A stretch of 64,000 nt of DNA from the NCBI RefSeq assembly GCF_024494355.1, contig NZ_JAKNQY010000018.1:62001-126000 (forward strand), in the 5' to 3' direction. Of the stretch, positions 25,289 through 32,213 are shown piece by piece (within the stretch, counting starts at the first letter, position 1; every line of letters starts with the position of its first letter). Origin of the DNA: Pseudomonas sp. Q11. Its GTDB lineage: Bacteria; Pseudomonadota; Gammaproteobacteria; Pseudomonadales; Pseudomonadaceae. Under the pieces are notes generated by a model. It searched no databases, was not told where the DNA came from, and saw nothing but the letters and a program-made list of their open reading frames with translations. Both the position numbers and the translations under genes were made by a program.

Positions 25289-25639
25289 CTACGCGGTTTC
25301 GTGCCAGCTGTAGAGCGGTGTATCGCCGCCGCTGATGACTTTGACATCCGGGCTATGGCGCAAGCGCACCAACAGGCGTTTGCCGGCCGGGGCGCTGCCG
25401 GTCAGGCCTTCGAGCTGCTCCAGCAGATCCGGACCACTCAATTGCCCGGCCTTGCGCAGCAACTCCCTGGCGATCTGCCACAAGGCATCGTCCTGATTGA
25501 CCGGCCTGGTCGCAGGCGTCGCCGTGTTATCGGGCTTGACCGTTTGCAACTGCGCGCCGAGCTGCGCCCAGTCGCCCTCATCCATGTCGATCGACAAGTC
25601 CACCGGCCAATCACCGACGGTTCCGCGTATCCGCAACAT
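25289..25639 (-). CDS. conserved hypothetical protein, 116 aa
   Basis: I do not recognise a named family. ATG 25639 with AGGAG seven bases upstream gives MLRIRGTVGDWPVDLSIDMD, soluble and without signal peptide or membrane segment. The middle (residues 35-55) is a polar linker; the C-terminal half (ALWQIARELLRKAGQLSGPDL) is helical and ends in a short beta-rich segment. It faces cnoX and is divergent from the zinc locus. Confidence 0.75.
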   Translation of the reverse strand: MLRIRGTVGDWPVDLSIDMDEGDWAQLGAQLQTVKPDNTATPATRPVNQDDALWQIARELLRKAGQLSGPDLLEQLEGLTGSAPAGKRLLVRLRHSPDVKVISGGDTPLYSWHETA

Positions 25640-25724
25640 CACCGTGCTCCTGAAAATTTCATGTGCCCATGCTCCCATGGGCCTTGCGCGACGCCAAGCA
25701 GCCAGTCAAACTCTCCGCACTTTC

Positions 25725-25742
25725 GTTATAAGATTACATAAC
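25725..25742 (+). promoter_or_regulatory. candidate Zur box upstream of the zinc locus
   Basis: GTTATAAGATTACATAAC is an imperfect palindrome with GTTAT/ATAAC arms and also contains GTTATAAGATTAC, close to the GTTATAnnATAAC form of gammaproteobacterial Zur sites. It ends 17 bases before the start of the ZrgA-like gene. Zur control of the homologous P. aeruginosa operon is known; this exact site is inferred. Confidence 0.6.
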
Positions 25743-25759
25743 CTTTTCGGAGACTCGTC

Positions 25760-26344
25760 ATGCGTCGTCTGCTTCTTGCTTTGCCGTTCGCCCTGCTGCC
25801 CTTGGCTGTCGCCCATGCGGCCGCCGAGCATGACCACGATCATGATCACGAGCATGGCAGCCTCGGCGCCCATGAACACGGCGTCGGTCGACTGAACGCC
25901 GCTCTGGACAACCAGACCCTGGAACTGGAACTGGAAAGCCCGGCGATGAACCTGGTGGGCTTCGAACACGCCGCCACCAGCGATGTCGACAAGGCCAAGG
26001 TCGCCGCCGTTCGTGCGCAACTGGACAAGCCGCTGGCGCTGTTCAACCTGCCCGCCGCCGCCAAATGCACCGTGGCCCAGCAGGAACTGGAAAGCCCGTT
26101 GTTTGGCGATAAACCCGACCACGATGACCATGACGCCGATGGCGACGAGCACCATGGCGAGCACAGTGAAATCCATGCCCACTACCAGTTCACCTGCGCC
26201 GCCCCGGGTGCGTTGAAAAACCTGGACCTGACGACACTGTTCAAAACCTTCCCGGCCACCCAGAAAATTCAGGTACAACTGATCAGCCCGAGCGGCCAGC
26301 AAGGCGTGGAAGTAACGGCCAAGGCGCCCACCCTGAAGTTCTGA
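25760..26344 (+). CDS. zrgA: ZrgA-like periplasmic zinc-binding protein (DUF2796)
   Basis: A 194-aa exported protein with signal peptide MRRLLLALPFALLPLAVAHAA. Two histidine/aspartate-rich clusters stand out: residues about 24-32 (HDHDHDHEH) and 124-143 (HDDHDADGDEHHGEH), suited to binding several zinc ions. The rest follows DUF2796 (HEHGVGRLNAALDNQTLELELESPA). It heads a run with an ABC ATPase, an FtsX-type permease and a DUF3299 protein, the arrangement of P. aeruginosa PA4063-PA4066 as I recall it. A Zur-like box lies just upstream. Confidence 0.88.
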   Translation: MRRLLLALPFALLPLAVAHAAAEHDHDHDHEHGSLGAHEHGVGRLNAALDNQTLELELESPAMNLVGFEHAATSDVDKAKVAAVRAQLDKPLALFNLPAAAKCTVAQQELESPLFGDKPDHDDHDADGDEHHGEHSEIHAHYQFTCAAPGALKNLDLTTLFKTFPATQKIQVQLISPSGQQGVEVTAKAPTLKF

Positions 26345-26377
26345 TTGACCGTAAAACCCCATGCGGGAGCAAACCTG

Positions 26378-26467
26378 GCGGGAGCAAAGCTTGCTCGCGA
26401 TGGCGGTTCGACTGTCGACACCCACGTTGAACGTGACGACCTCATCGCGAGCAAGCTTTGCTCCCAC
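26378..26467. repeat. variant REPIN with AGCAAGCTTTGCTCCC arms
   Basis: An inverted pair like the other REPINs, but with arms GGGAGCAAAGCTTGCTCGCGAT. A partial duplicate GCGGGAGCAAACCTG precedes it at 26363-26377. It separates zrgA from the ABC genes. Confidence 0.85.
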
Positions 26468-26505
26468 CGGTATCCCACAGGTATTCATCTTTTGAACCCG
26501 CAAAC

Positions 26506-27216
26506 ATGACTCAAGCACTCATCGAACTGTCCGAACTGGGCTTCAGTTGGCCCGGGCATCCACCCTTGCTGGATATCCCGGCCTTTCGCCTGGAGGTTGG
26601 GGAGACGCTGTTTCTCAAAGGCCCAAGCGGCAGTGGCAAGACCACGTTGCTGGGGCTGTTGGGCGGCGTGCAGACGCCGAATCGTGGCAGCATTCGCCTG
26701 CTTGGCCAGGAACTCACTGAACTGGGGGCCGGCGCCCGCGACCGCTTTCGCGTGGACCACACCGGCTACATCTTCCAGCAATTCAACCTGCTGCCGTTTC
26801 TCTCGGTGCGCGAGAACGTTGAACTGCCCTGTCACTTCTCAAAATTGCGTGCACAACGGGCGATCCAGCGCCACGGCAGCGTCGATCAAGCCGCCGCCAC
26901 GCTGCTGGCACACCTGGGCTTGACCGATACGAACCTGCTCGGGCGCCGCGCCGACTCACTGTCCATCGGCCAGCAGCAACGGGTCGCTGCCGCCCGGGCG
27001 TTGATCGGCCAACCGGAACTGGTGATCGCCGATGAACCCACCTCGGCCCTGGACTACGATGCCCGGGAAAACTTCCTGCGGCTGCTGTTCGCTGAATGCC
27101 GCGAGGCCGGATCGAGCCTGCTGTTCGTCAGCCATGACCAGAGCCTGGCGCCGCTGTTCGACCGCAACCTCTCGCTGGCCGATCTCAATCGCGCCGCCAC
27201 GCCACTCGAGGTCTGA
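26506..27216 (+). CDS. ABC transporter ATP-binding protein (LolD/MacB-like) of the zinc locus
   Basis: A 236-aa ATPase with Walker A GPSGSGKTT (about residue 44), Q-loop FQQFNLLPF, signature LSIGQQQR, Walker B LVIADEPTS and switch His in FVSHDQSLA. It is of the LolD/MacB class, which powers mechanotransmission or release rather than classical import. It is followed after one base by its permease gene. The locus suggests a role in zinc-limited envelope maintenance; the substrate is unknown. Confidence 0.9.
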   Translation: MTQALIELSELGFSWPGHPPLLDIPAFRLEVGETLFLKGPSGSGKTTLLGLLGGVQTPNRGSIRLLGQELTELGAGARDRFRVDHTGYIFQQFNLLPFLSVRENVELPCHFSKLRAQRAIQRHGSVDQAAATLLAHLGLTDTNLLGRRADSLSIGQQQRVAAARALIGQPELVIADEPTSALDYDARENFLRLLFAECREAGSSLLFVSHDQSLAPLFDRNLSLADLNRAATPLEV

Positions 27217-27217
27217 G

Positions 27218-28483
27218 ATGTATTTGTTCCGTCTTGCCATGGCCAGCCTGGCGAACCGCCGTTTCACCGCGATCCTCACCGCATTCGCCATCGCGCTTTC
27301 GGTGTGCCTGCTGCTGGCGGTAGAGCGGGTACGCACCGAGGCGCGGGCCAGTTTCGCCAGCACCATCAGCGGCACCGACCTGATCGTCGGTGCTCGCTCA
27401 GGTTCGGTGAACCTGCTGCTGTATTCGGTGTTTCGCATCGGCAACGCCACTAACAACATTCGCTGGGACAGCTTCGAGCAGTTCGCCAGCAACCCGAAAG
27501 TGAAGTGGGCGATCCCCATGTCCCTGGGCGATTCCCATCGCGGTTACCGCGTGATGGGCACCACCGAGGCCTACTTCGAGCATTACCAATACGGTCGTCG
27601 GCAACACCTGGCGCTGGCCGCAGGCCGGGCCTTCGCCACCGATCCATTCGAAGTGGTGCTCGGCGCCGAAGTGGCCGAGGCGTTGCATTACAAGCTGGGC
27701 GACAAACTGGTGCTGGCCCACGGCGTGGCGGTGGTCAGCCTGGTCAAGCACGATGACAAGCCCTTCACCGTGGTCGGTATTCTCAAGCGCACCGGCACCC
27801 CGGTGGACCGCACGCTGCACATCAGCCTCGGCGGCATGGAAGCGATCCACATCGACTGGAAAAACGGTGTGCCGGCCCAGGGCAAGGGTCGCATCAGCGC
27901 CGACCAGGCCCGCAACATGGACCTGACGCCCAAGGCAATCACCGCGTTCATGCTCGGCCTCAACAGCAAGATTTCCACCTTCGCCTTGCAGCGCCAGATC
28001 AACGAGTTCCGCGGCGAGCCGCTGCTGGCGATCCTGCCCGGCGTGGCGTTGCAAGAGTTATGGAGCCTGATGGGCACGGCGGAAAAAGCCCTGTTCGTGA
28101 TTTCGCTGTTCGTGGTGCTGACCGGTCTGATCGGCATGCTCACGGCGATCCTCACCAGCCTCAACGAGCGGCGTCGGGAGATGGCGATCCTGCGTTCGGT
28201 GGGTGCGCGGCCGTGGCACATCGCAACCCTGCTGGTGCTCGAAGCCTTCGCCCTGGCGCTGGCCGGAGTGGTCGCCGGGCTGGCCTTGCTGTACATCGGC
28301 ATCGCCGCCGCGCAGGGTTATGTTCAGTCGGCCTACGGCTTGTACCTGCCATTGGCCTGGCCAAGCGAATATGAATGGACACTGATGGCTGGCATTCTGG
28401 TCGCTGCTCTGCTGATGGGCAGCGTGCCGGCCTGGCGCGCTTATCGCCAATCGTTGGCCGATGGCCTGTCGATTCGTTTATGA
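27218..28483 (+). CDS. FtsX-family permease of the zinc locus
   Basis: A 421-aa membrane protein with the MacB/FtsX layout: one N-terminal helix (about residues 15-36, FTAILTAFAIALSVCLLLAV), a large periplasmic domain (about 40-280), then three C-terminal helices (about 290-315, 340-365, 385-405). The conserved RRREMAILRSVGARPWHI coupling motif links the second and third helices. ATG 27218 follows the ATPase stop almost directly (TGAGATG). It pairs with that ATPase. Confidence 0.9.
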   Translation: MYLFRLAMASLANRRFTAILTAFAIALSVCLLLAVERVRTEARASFASTISGTDLIVGARSGSVNLLLYSVFRIGNATNNIRWDSFEQFASNPKVKWAIPMSLGDSHRGYRVMGTTEAYFEHYQYGRRQHLALAAGRAFATDPFEVVLGAEVAEALHYKLGDKLVLAHGVAVVSLVKHDDKPFTVVGILKRTGTPVDRTLHISLGGMEAIHIDWKNGVPAQGKGRISADQARNMDLTPKAITAFMLGLNSKISTFALQRQINEFRGEPLLAILPGVALQELWSLMGTAEKALFVISLFVVLTGLIGMLTAILTSLNERRREMAILRSVGARPWHIATLLVLEAFALALAGVVAGLALLYIGIAAAQGYVQSAYGLYLPLAWPSEYEWTLMAGILVAALLMGSVPAWRAYRQSLADGLSIRL

Positions 28484-28494
28484 GGACGTTGAAG

Positions 28495-29013
28495 ATGCCC
28501 CGCGCTTTGCTTGCGCTGTTGATGACGGTCGCCCTGCCGCTGTGGGCGGCTGAACCGAGGGACCTGGCCTGGTCGGAAATGGTCCCGCCGGACGCACCGC
28601 CGGAAGTACCCAACATGACGCCGCTGCACGACCTGTCGCAGATGAGTGATGCCCTGGCCGCCGAAGCGGCCCCGGCGGCCAAGCAGGATTTGCCCAACGC
28701 GCCGGTGGTCAAGGAGCTCGACGGCCAGCAGATTCGTTTGCCGGGTTACATCGTGCCGCTGGAAGTCAGCGAGGAAGGCCGCACCACGGATTTTTTGCTG
28801 GTGCCGTATTTCGGCGCCTGCATCCATGTACCGCCACCGCCGTCGAATCAGATCGTGCATGTGCAAAGCGAAATCGGGGTCAAGCTCGACGAGTTGTACC
28901 AGCCGTACTGGGTCGAAGGGCCGATGCAGGTCAAGCCGTCCACCAGTGAACTGGCCGATGCCGGGTATCAGATGCAGGCGCAGAAAATTTATGTGTATGA
29001 GCTGCCGGAGTGA
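28495..29013 (+). CDS. DUF3299 secreted protein of the zinc locus
   Basis: A 172-aa exported protein with signal peptide MPRALLALLMTVALPLWAA. The domain contains IRLPGYIVPLEVSEEG and YFGACIHVPPPPSNQIVHV, where the conserved Cys and two His could bind a metal. ATG 28495 has GAGGA eight bases upstream; an alternative ATG at 28480 overlaps the permease stop (ATGA). It is the last gene of the zinc locus and matches the PA4066 position. Function is unknown. Confidence 0.87.
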   Translation: MPRALLALLMTVALPLWAAEPRDLAWSEMVPPDAPPEVPNMTPLHDLSQMSDALAAEAAPAAKQDLPNAPVVKELDGQQIRLPGYIVPLEVSEEGRTTDFLLVPYFGACIHVPPPPSNQIVHVQSEIGVKLDELYQPYWVEGPMQVKPSTSELADAGYQMQAQKIYVYELPE

Positions 29014-29046
29014 GCCTGCTAGCAATGTGTTGTTGATCAGATAGCT

Positions 29047-29129
29047 ATCGCGAGCAGGCTCGCTCCCACATTGGACCGGATTCCTTCTGAAGAAACTCGG
29101 TCAACTGTGGGAGCGAGCCTGCTCGCGAT
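29047..29129. repeat. REPIN after the zinc locus
   Basis: An inverted REP pair (ATCGCGAGCAGG ... GTGGGAGCGAGC) of 83 bp just upstream of the oprG regulatory region. Confidence 0.9.
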
Positions 29130-29161
29130 GGGGCCCTCAAGATTTCCTCATCATCGTTTTA

Positions 29162-29175
29162 TTGAGCTGAGTCAA
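29162..29175 (+). promoter_or_regulatory. upstream ANR/FNR-like box (TTGAGCTGAGTCAA)
   Basis: A perfect TTGAG-N4-GTCAA dyad, close to the FNR/ANR consensus TTGAT-N4-ATCAA. It is identical to the box at 29194 and lies 32 bp upstream of it, about three helical turns. Confidence 0.65.
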
Positions 29176-29193
29176 TTAATAGACCCAGACTCA

Positions 29194-29207
29194 TTGAGCT
29201 GAGTCAA
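29194..29207 (+). promoter_or_regulatory. downstream ANR/FNR-like box at oprG promoter
   Basis: Second copy of TTGAGCTGAGTCAA. A -10-like TACCAT lies at 29230-29235, which puts a start site near 29242 and this box at about -41.5, the class II activator position. ANR control of oprG is known in P. aeruginosa. Confidence 0.7.
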
Positions 29208-29269
29208 AAGACCGGCCTAGAGCGCTCCGTACCATGGGACATCAATTTTAGATGCCCTCTGGAGCCCCC

Positions 29270-29968
29270 ATGCAAAAGTCTCTGCTCAGCGCTTCCCTCG
29301 TCGCCCTTGCCCTCGCCTCTCCGCTCGCCCAGGCTCATACGGCTGGCGACATCATCGTTCGCGCCGGCGCCATTACCGTCAATCCAGAAGCCGACAGCTC
29401 CAGCGTCAAGGTCGACCGTGGCCCGCTGGCCGGCGCCGACCTGGGCGGCAAGGCAACCATGAGCAGCGACACACAATTAGGCCTGAACTTCGCCTACATG
29501 ATCACCAACAACCTGGGCATCGAACTGCTGGCGGCATCGCCATTCGAGCACGATGTGAAGATCAAAGGCACCGCCCTGGGCGCGGCCAACAACAAGCTTG
29601 GTAGCCTCAAGCACCTGCCGCCGACCCTGAGCCTGGTCTACTACCCGCTCGACGCCAAGTCGGCCTTCCAGCCTTACGTCGGTGCCGGCATCAACTACAC
29701 CTGGATCTACGATGAACACGTCGGCAGCGAAGCCAGCGCCAACGGCTTCAGCAACTTCCGGGCGAGCAACAGTTGGGGCATGGCGTGGCAAGTGGGCGCC
29801 GACTACATGCTGACCGACAACATCATGGTCAACGGCCAGATTCGCTACATCGACATCGATACCACCGCCTACGTGGACAACAACGCCGTGGCCAGCGGAA
29901 CCCGGGCCAAGGTGAATGTCGATGTGGACCCTTGGATCTACATGGTGGGGTTGGGTTACAAGTTCTGA
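29270..29968 (+). CDS. oprG: outer-membrane protein OprG (OmpW family)
   Basis: A 232-aa eight-stranded outer-membrane barrel. ATG 29270 has TGGAG five bases upstream and gives signal peptide MQKSLLSASLVALALASPLAQA. OmpW features include AGDIIVRAGAITVNPEADSS, FAYMITNNLGIELLAASPFEHD, LPPTLSLVYYPLD, QPYVGAGINYTW and the terminal YMVGLGYKF with aromatic end. OmpW proteins conduct small hydrophobic molecules laterally into the membrane and in Pseudomonas are linked to low oxygen and iron. Two ANR-like boxes upstream fit that. Confidence 0.94.
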   Translation: MQKSLLSASLVALALASPLAQAHTAGDIIVRAGAITVNPEADSSSVKVDRGPLAGADLGGKATMSSDTQLGLNFAYMITNNLGIELLAASPFEHDVKIKGTALGAANNKLGSLKHLPPTLSLVYYPLDAKSAFQPYVGAGINYTWIYDEHVGSEASANGFSNFRASNSWGMAWQVGADYMLTDNIMVNGQIRYIDIDTTAYVDNNAVASGTRAKVNVDVDPWIYMVGLGYKF

Positions 29969-29995
29969 CGCAAATTTAAAGATACGCAAATCCCT

Positions 29996-30083
29996 GTGGG
30001 AGCGAGCCTGCTCGCGATGGCGTTGGATCAGCCAGCATTCATGTTGACTGACCTACCGCTATCGCGAGCAGGCTCGCTCCCAC
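29996..30083. repeat. REPIN between oprG and the epimerase gene
   Basis: An inverted REP pair. Its spacer, ending in TTGACTGACCTACCGCTATC, is nearly the same as that of the copy at 12054-12141, so the whole unit and not only the arms is shared. Confidence 0.92.
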
Positions 30084-30107
30084 ATCAGGTTTGTGGCGGC
30101 TGAAAAT

Positions 30108-31037
30108 TCAGCGCCCCAACAAGCGCGCCAACCCCTCACTCATCGGCGTTTGTTGTGGCAAGCTGAAGCGCTCCAACAACCGACGATTGTCAGCCCGGGA
30201 ATGGCGGATGTCGCCAGAGCGCGCCGGGCCATAGCTGATCGGCGGCAGATCGCCCACCACCGCGGCCAAGGCCTGGAGCAATTGCTTGAGGGTCGTGGCC
30301 TGGTTCCAGCCGACGTTCACCGCGCCCACTTGCACTTCAGGTGTTTCGATGGCCTGCACCAGCAGGCCCACCAGGTCTTCGACGTAGACAAAATCCCGGG
30401 TTTGTTCGCCATCGCCGAACACAGTGATTGGCAGGCCTTTCTGCGCCCGCTCGCTGAAAATGCTGATGACTCCGGAATAGGGCGACGATGGATCCTGGCG
30501 CGGGCCGTAGATGTTGAAGAACCGGAACACCGCCGGCTCCAGCGCGTGCTGGCGGCGGTAGAAGTCCAGATAGAACTCGCTGGCCAGCTTGTCCGAGGCA
30601 TACGGCGTGAGCGGGGCCTTGGGCGTGGCTTCGTCGATGGACTCACCCTCGCCGTTGTTACCGTAGACCGCTGCGCTGGAGGCGAACAGCACCCGTTTCA
30701 CCCCCGCCTGGCGCATGGCTTCGCAGACATTCAGAGTGCCGATGAAATTGCTCTGGTGCGTACGCACCGGGTCGTCCACCGAGGCTTGCACCGAAGCCAC
30801 CGCTGCCAGGTGCGCCACAGCGCTGCAACCGGCCACGGCCCGGGCTACCAGCGCCGCATTGGCCACGTCGCCTTCGATCAATTCAACCAGAGGGTTGTCC
30901 AGCGGCAGGTTACTGCGCTTGCCGGTGGACAAGTCATCGAGGATGCGGACCGAATGCCCCTTGGCGAGCAAGGCGTCGGTCAGGTGCGAACCAATGAAAC
31001 CAGCACCGCCGGTGATTAAAACAGGACCTTCAGCCAT
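30108..31037 (-). CDS. NAD-dependent sugar-nucleotide epimerase/dehydratase
   Basis: A 309-aa extended SDR enzyme. The Rossmann motif is LITGGAGFIGSHL near residue 8 and the catalytic pair is Tyr-x-x-x-Lys in PYASDKLASEF. Further SDR marks are FNIYGPRQDPSSPYSGV and DFVYVEDLVGLL. It resembles UDP-glucose/UDP-GlcNAc 4-epimerases. ATG 31037 overlaps the preceding gene by eight bases, so the two are co-translated. The usual PA4068-PA4069 pair occupies the same place after oprG. The sugar substrate is uncertain. Confidence 0.88.
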   Translation of the reverse strand: MAEGPVLITGGAGFIGSHLTDALLAKGHSVRILDDLSTGKRSNLPLDNPLVELIEGDVANAALVARAVAGCSAVAHLAAVASVQASVDDPVRTHQSNFIGTLNVCEAMRQAGVKRVLFASSAAVYGNNGEGESIDEATPKAPLTPYASDKLASEFYLDFYRRQHALEPAVFRFFNIYGPRQDPSSPYSGVISIFSERAQKGLPITVFGDGEQTRDFVYVEDLVGLLVQAIETPEVQVGAVNVGWNQATTLKQLLQALAAVVGDLPPISYGPARSGDIRHSRADNRRLLERFSLPQQTPMSEGLARLLGR

Positions 31038-31914
31038 GGCGATAAAACCTATCCAGTAAGCCCGGGAGTGCAGCGCGCCAGGCGCGGGGCTTGATCCCGA
31101 AAGTGTGCAGTATTTTCTTGCAGGCCAGCACCGCGTGCTGCGGTTCTTCCGTGGCGTCCGGCCGTGCGGCGTGTGCCTGGGGGGTAGGCGATTCGATTGC
31201 CAGAGGATGCAGCGCCCGGGCTTCGGTGAGGATCGCCTGACCCAACGCCAGCGGCGTGGTCGCCTCATGCCCGGCGTAATGGTAGGTACCCCACAGCGGT
31301 GCCGCGCAATCGAGTTGCTTGAGCACTGAGATGATCACCCGCGCCGCGTCGTCCACTGGCGTTGGGTTGCCTCGACGGTCGTCGGCCAACAGCAGCTCGT
31401 CGGGTTGTTCGGCCCGGCCCAGGAAACGGCCCAGGATGCCGTCGGCGCTGTCGTCCAGCAGCCAGCCGAAACGCAGCAGCACATGTTGTGGGCAGGTGGC
31501 GCGCACGCTTTGCTCGATCCGCCACAACGCTTGGCCGCGCAGGCCCAGGGGCACGGGTTCATCCTTCTCGCTGTACGCCGTGGCGCGGGAGCCGTCGAAT
31601 ACGCGATAGCTCGACGGTTGCAGCAAAATGATGTTGTGATGCTGGCACAGCTCGGCCAGGCGCTCAACGGCCCGCTCCTGGCTGGCCAGGCGCTGCTCGC
31701 TGACGGTTTCAGCCTGAAACCAGTCGAAGTAGTACGCCAGGTTGATCAAGGCGTCCGGCCGAGTGTCGTCCAGCAGCTGCGTCAGGCTCGCGGCATCCCA
31801 GCCGTCTTCGGGGGGGCGGGGGGCAAGAAAACCGATGTCTTCTTCCGCACCAAGGCGAATCAGCGCCTGCCCAAGGGCATTTCCGCCGCCCAGTAACATA
31901 AGGCGCATTCGCAT
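31030..31914 (-). CDS. RmlD-like NAD(P)-binding sugar-nucleotide reductase
   Basis: A 294-aa protein with the Rossmann start MLLGGGNALGQALIRLG, INLAYYFDWFQAE and LQPSSYRVFDG, which resemble RmlD/dTDP-4-dehydrorhamnose reductases. A catalytic Tyr-x-x-x-Lys is not obvious: the equivalent segment reads PLGLRGQALWRIEQ, so it may be non-catalytic. ATG 31914 (or 31908, two codons on) is the likely start; no strong ribosome binding site. It leads directly into the epimerase gene. Confidence 0.75.
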   Translation of the reverse strand: MRMRLMLLGGGNALGQALIRLGAEEDIGFLAPRPPEDGWDAASLTQLLDDTRPDALINLAYYFDWFQAETVSEQRLASQERAVERLAELCQHHNIILLQPSSYRVFDGSRATAYSEKDEPVPLGLRGQALWRIEQSVRATCPQHVLLRFGWLLDDSADGILGRFLGRAEQPDELLLADDRRGNPTPVDDAARVIISVLKQLDCAAPLWGTYHYAGHEATTPLALGQAILTEARALHPLAIESPTPQAHAARPDATEEPQHAVLACKKILHTFGIKPRAWRAALPGLLDRFYRHG

Positions 31915-32059
31915 AAAGTCAGCAGGCCCGGTCTGTTGGCAAAAGAAATAGGTCGACAACGCCCGCAGGCGTTGTCGGAATCGTTGCATTTTGCGGGTTT
32001 AGTGCGCAACCGTCATCCGTAAAGTGCAGATCCGGCATTGTGTAGGGTTCACAGGCCCT

Positions 32060-32142
32060 ATCGCGAGCAGGCTCGCTCCCACAATGGAGCGAGTCTCTTC
32101 AGGAAGACCGCGGTCGAATGTGGGAGCGAGCCTGCTCGCGAT
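32060..32142. repeat. REPIN upstream of lhr
   Basis: An inverted REP pair in the 299-bp divergent gap between the RmlD-like gene and lhr. No clear promoter is visible in the rest of the gap. Confidence 0.9.
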
Positions 32143-32213
32143 GAGGTCCTCCCAGGCCAGGCATCGCTCAGAGGTACTTGCATCTTCCCCATCCCACCCG
32201 CATAACTGCCCAC

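Noticed and set aside
12054..32142. Possible CRISPR-like array because of many similar short palindromes
   Set aside because: Copies are spread between genes kilobases apart, in inverted pairs with partly shared spacers. This is the REPIN pattern, not a CRISPR array.
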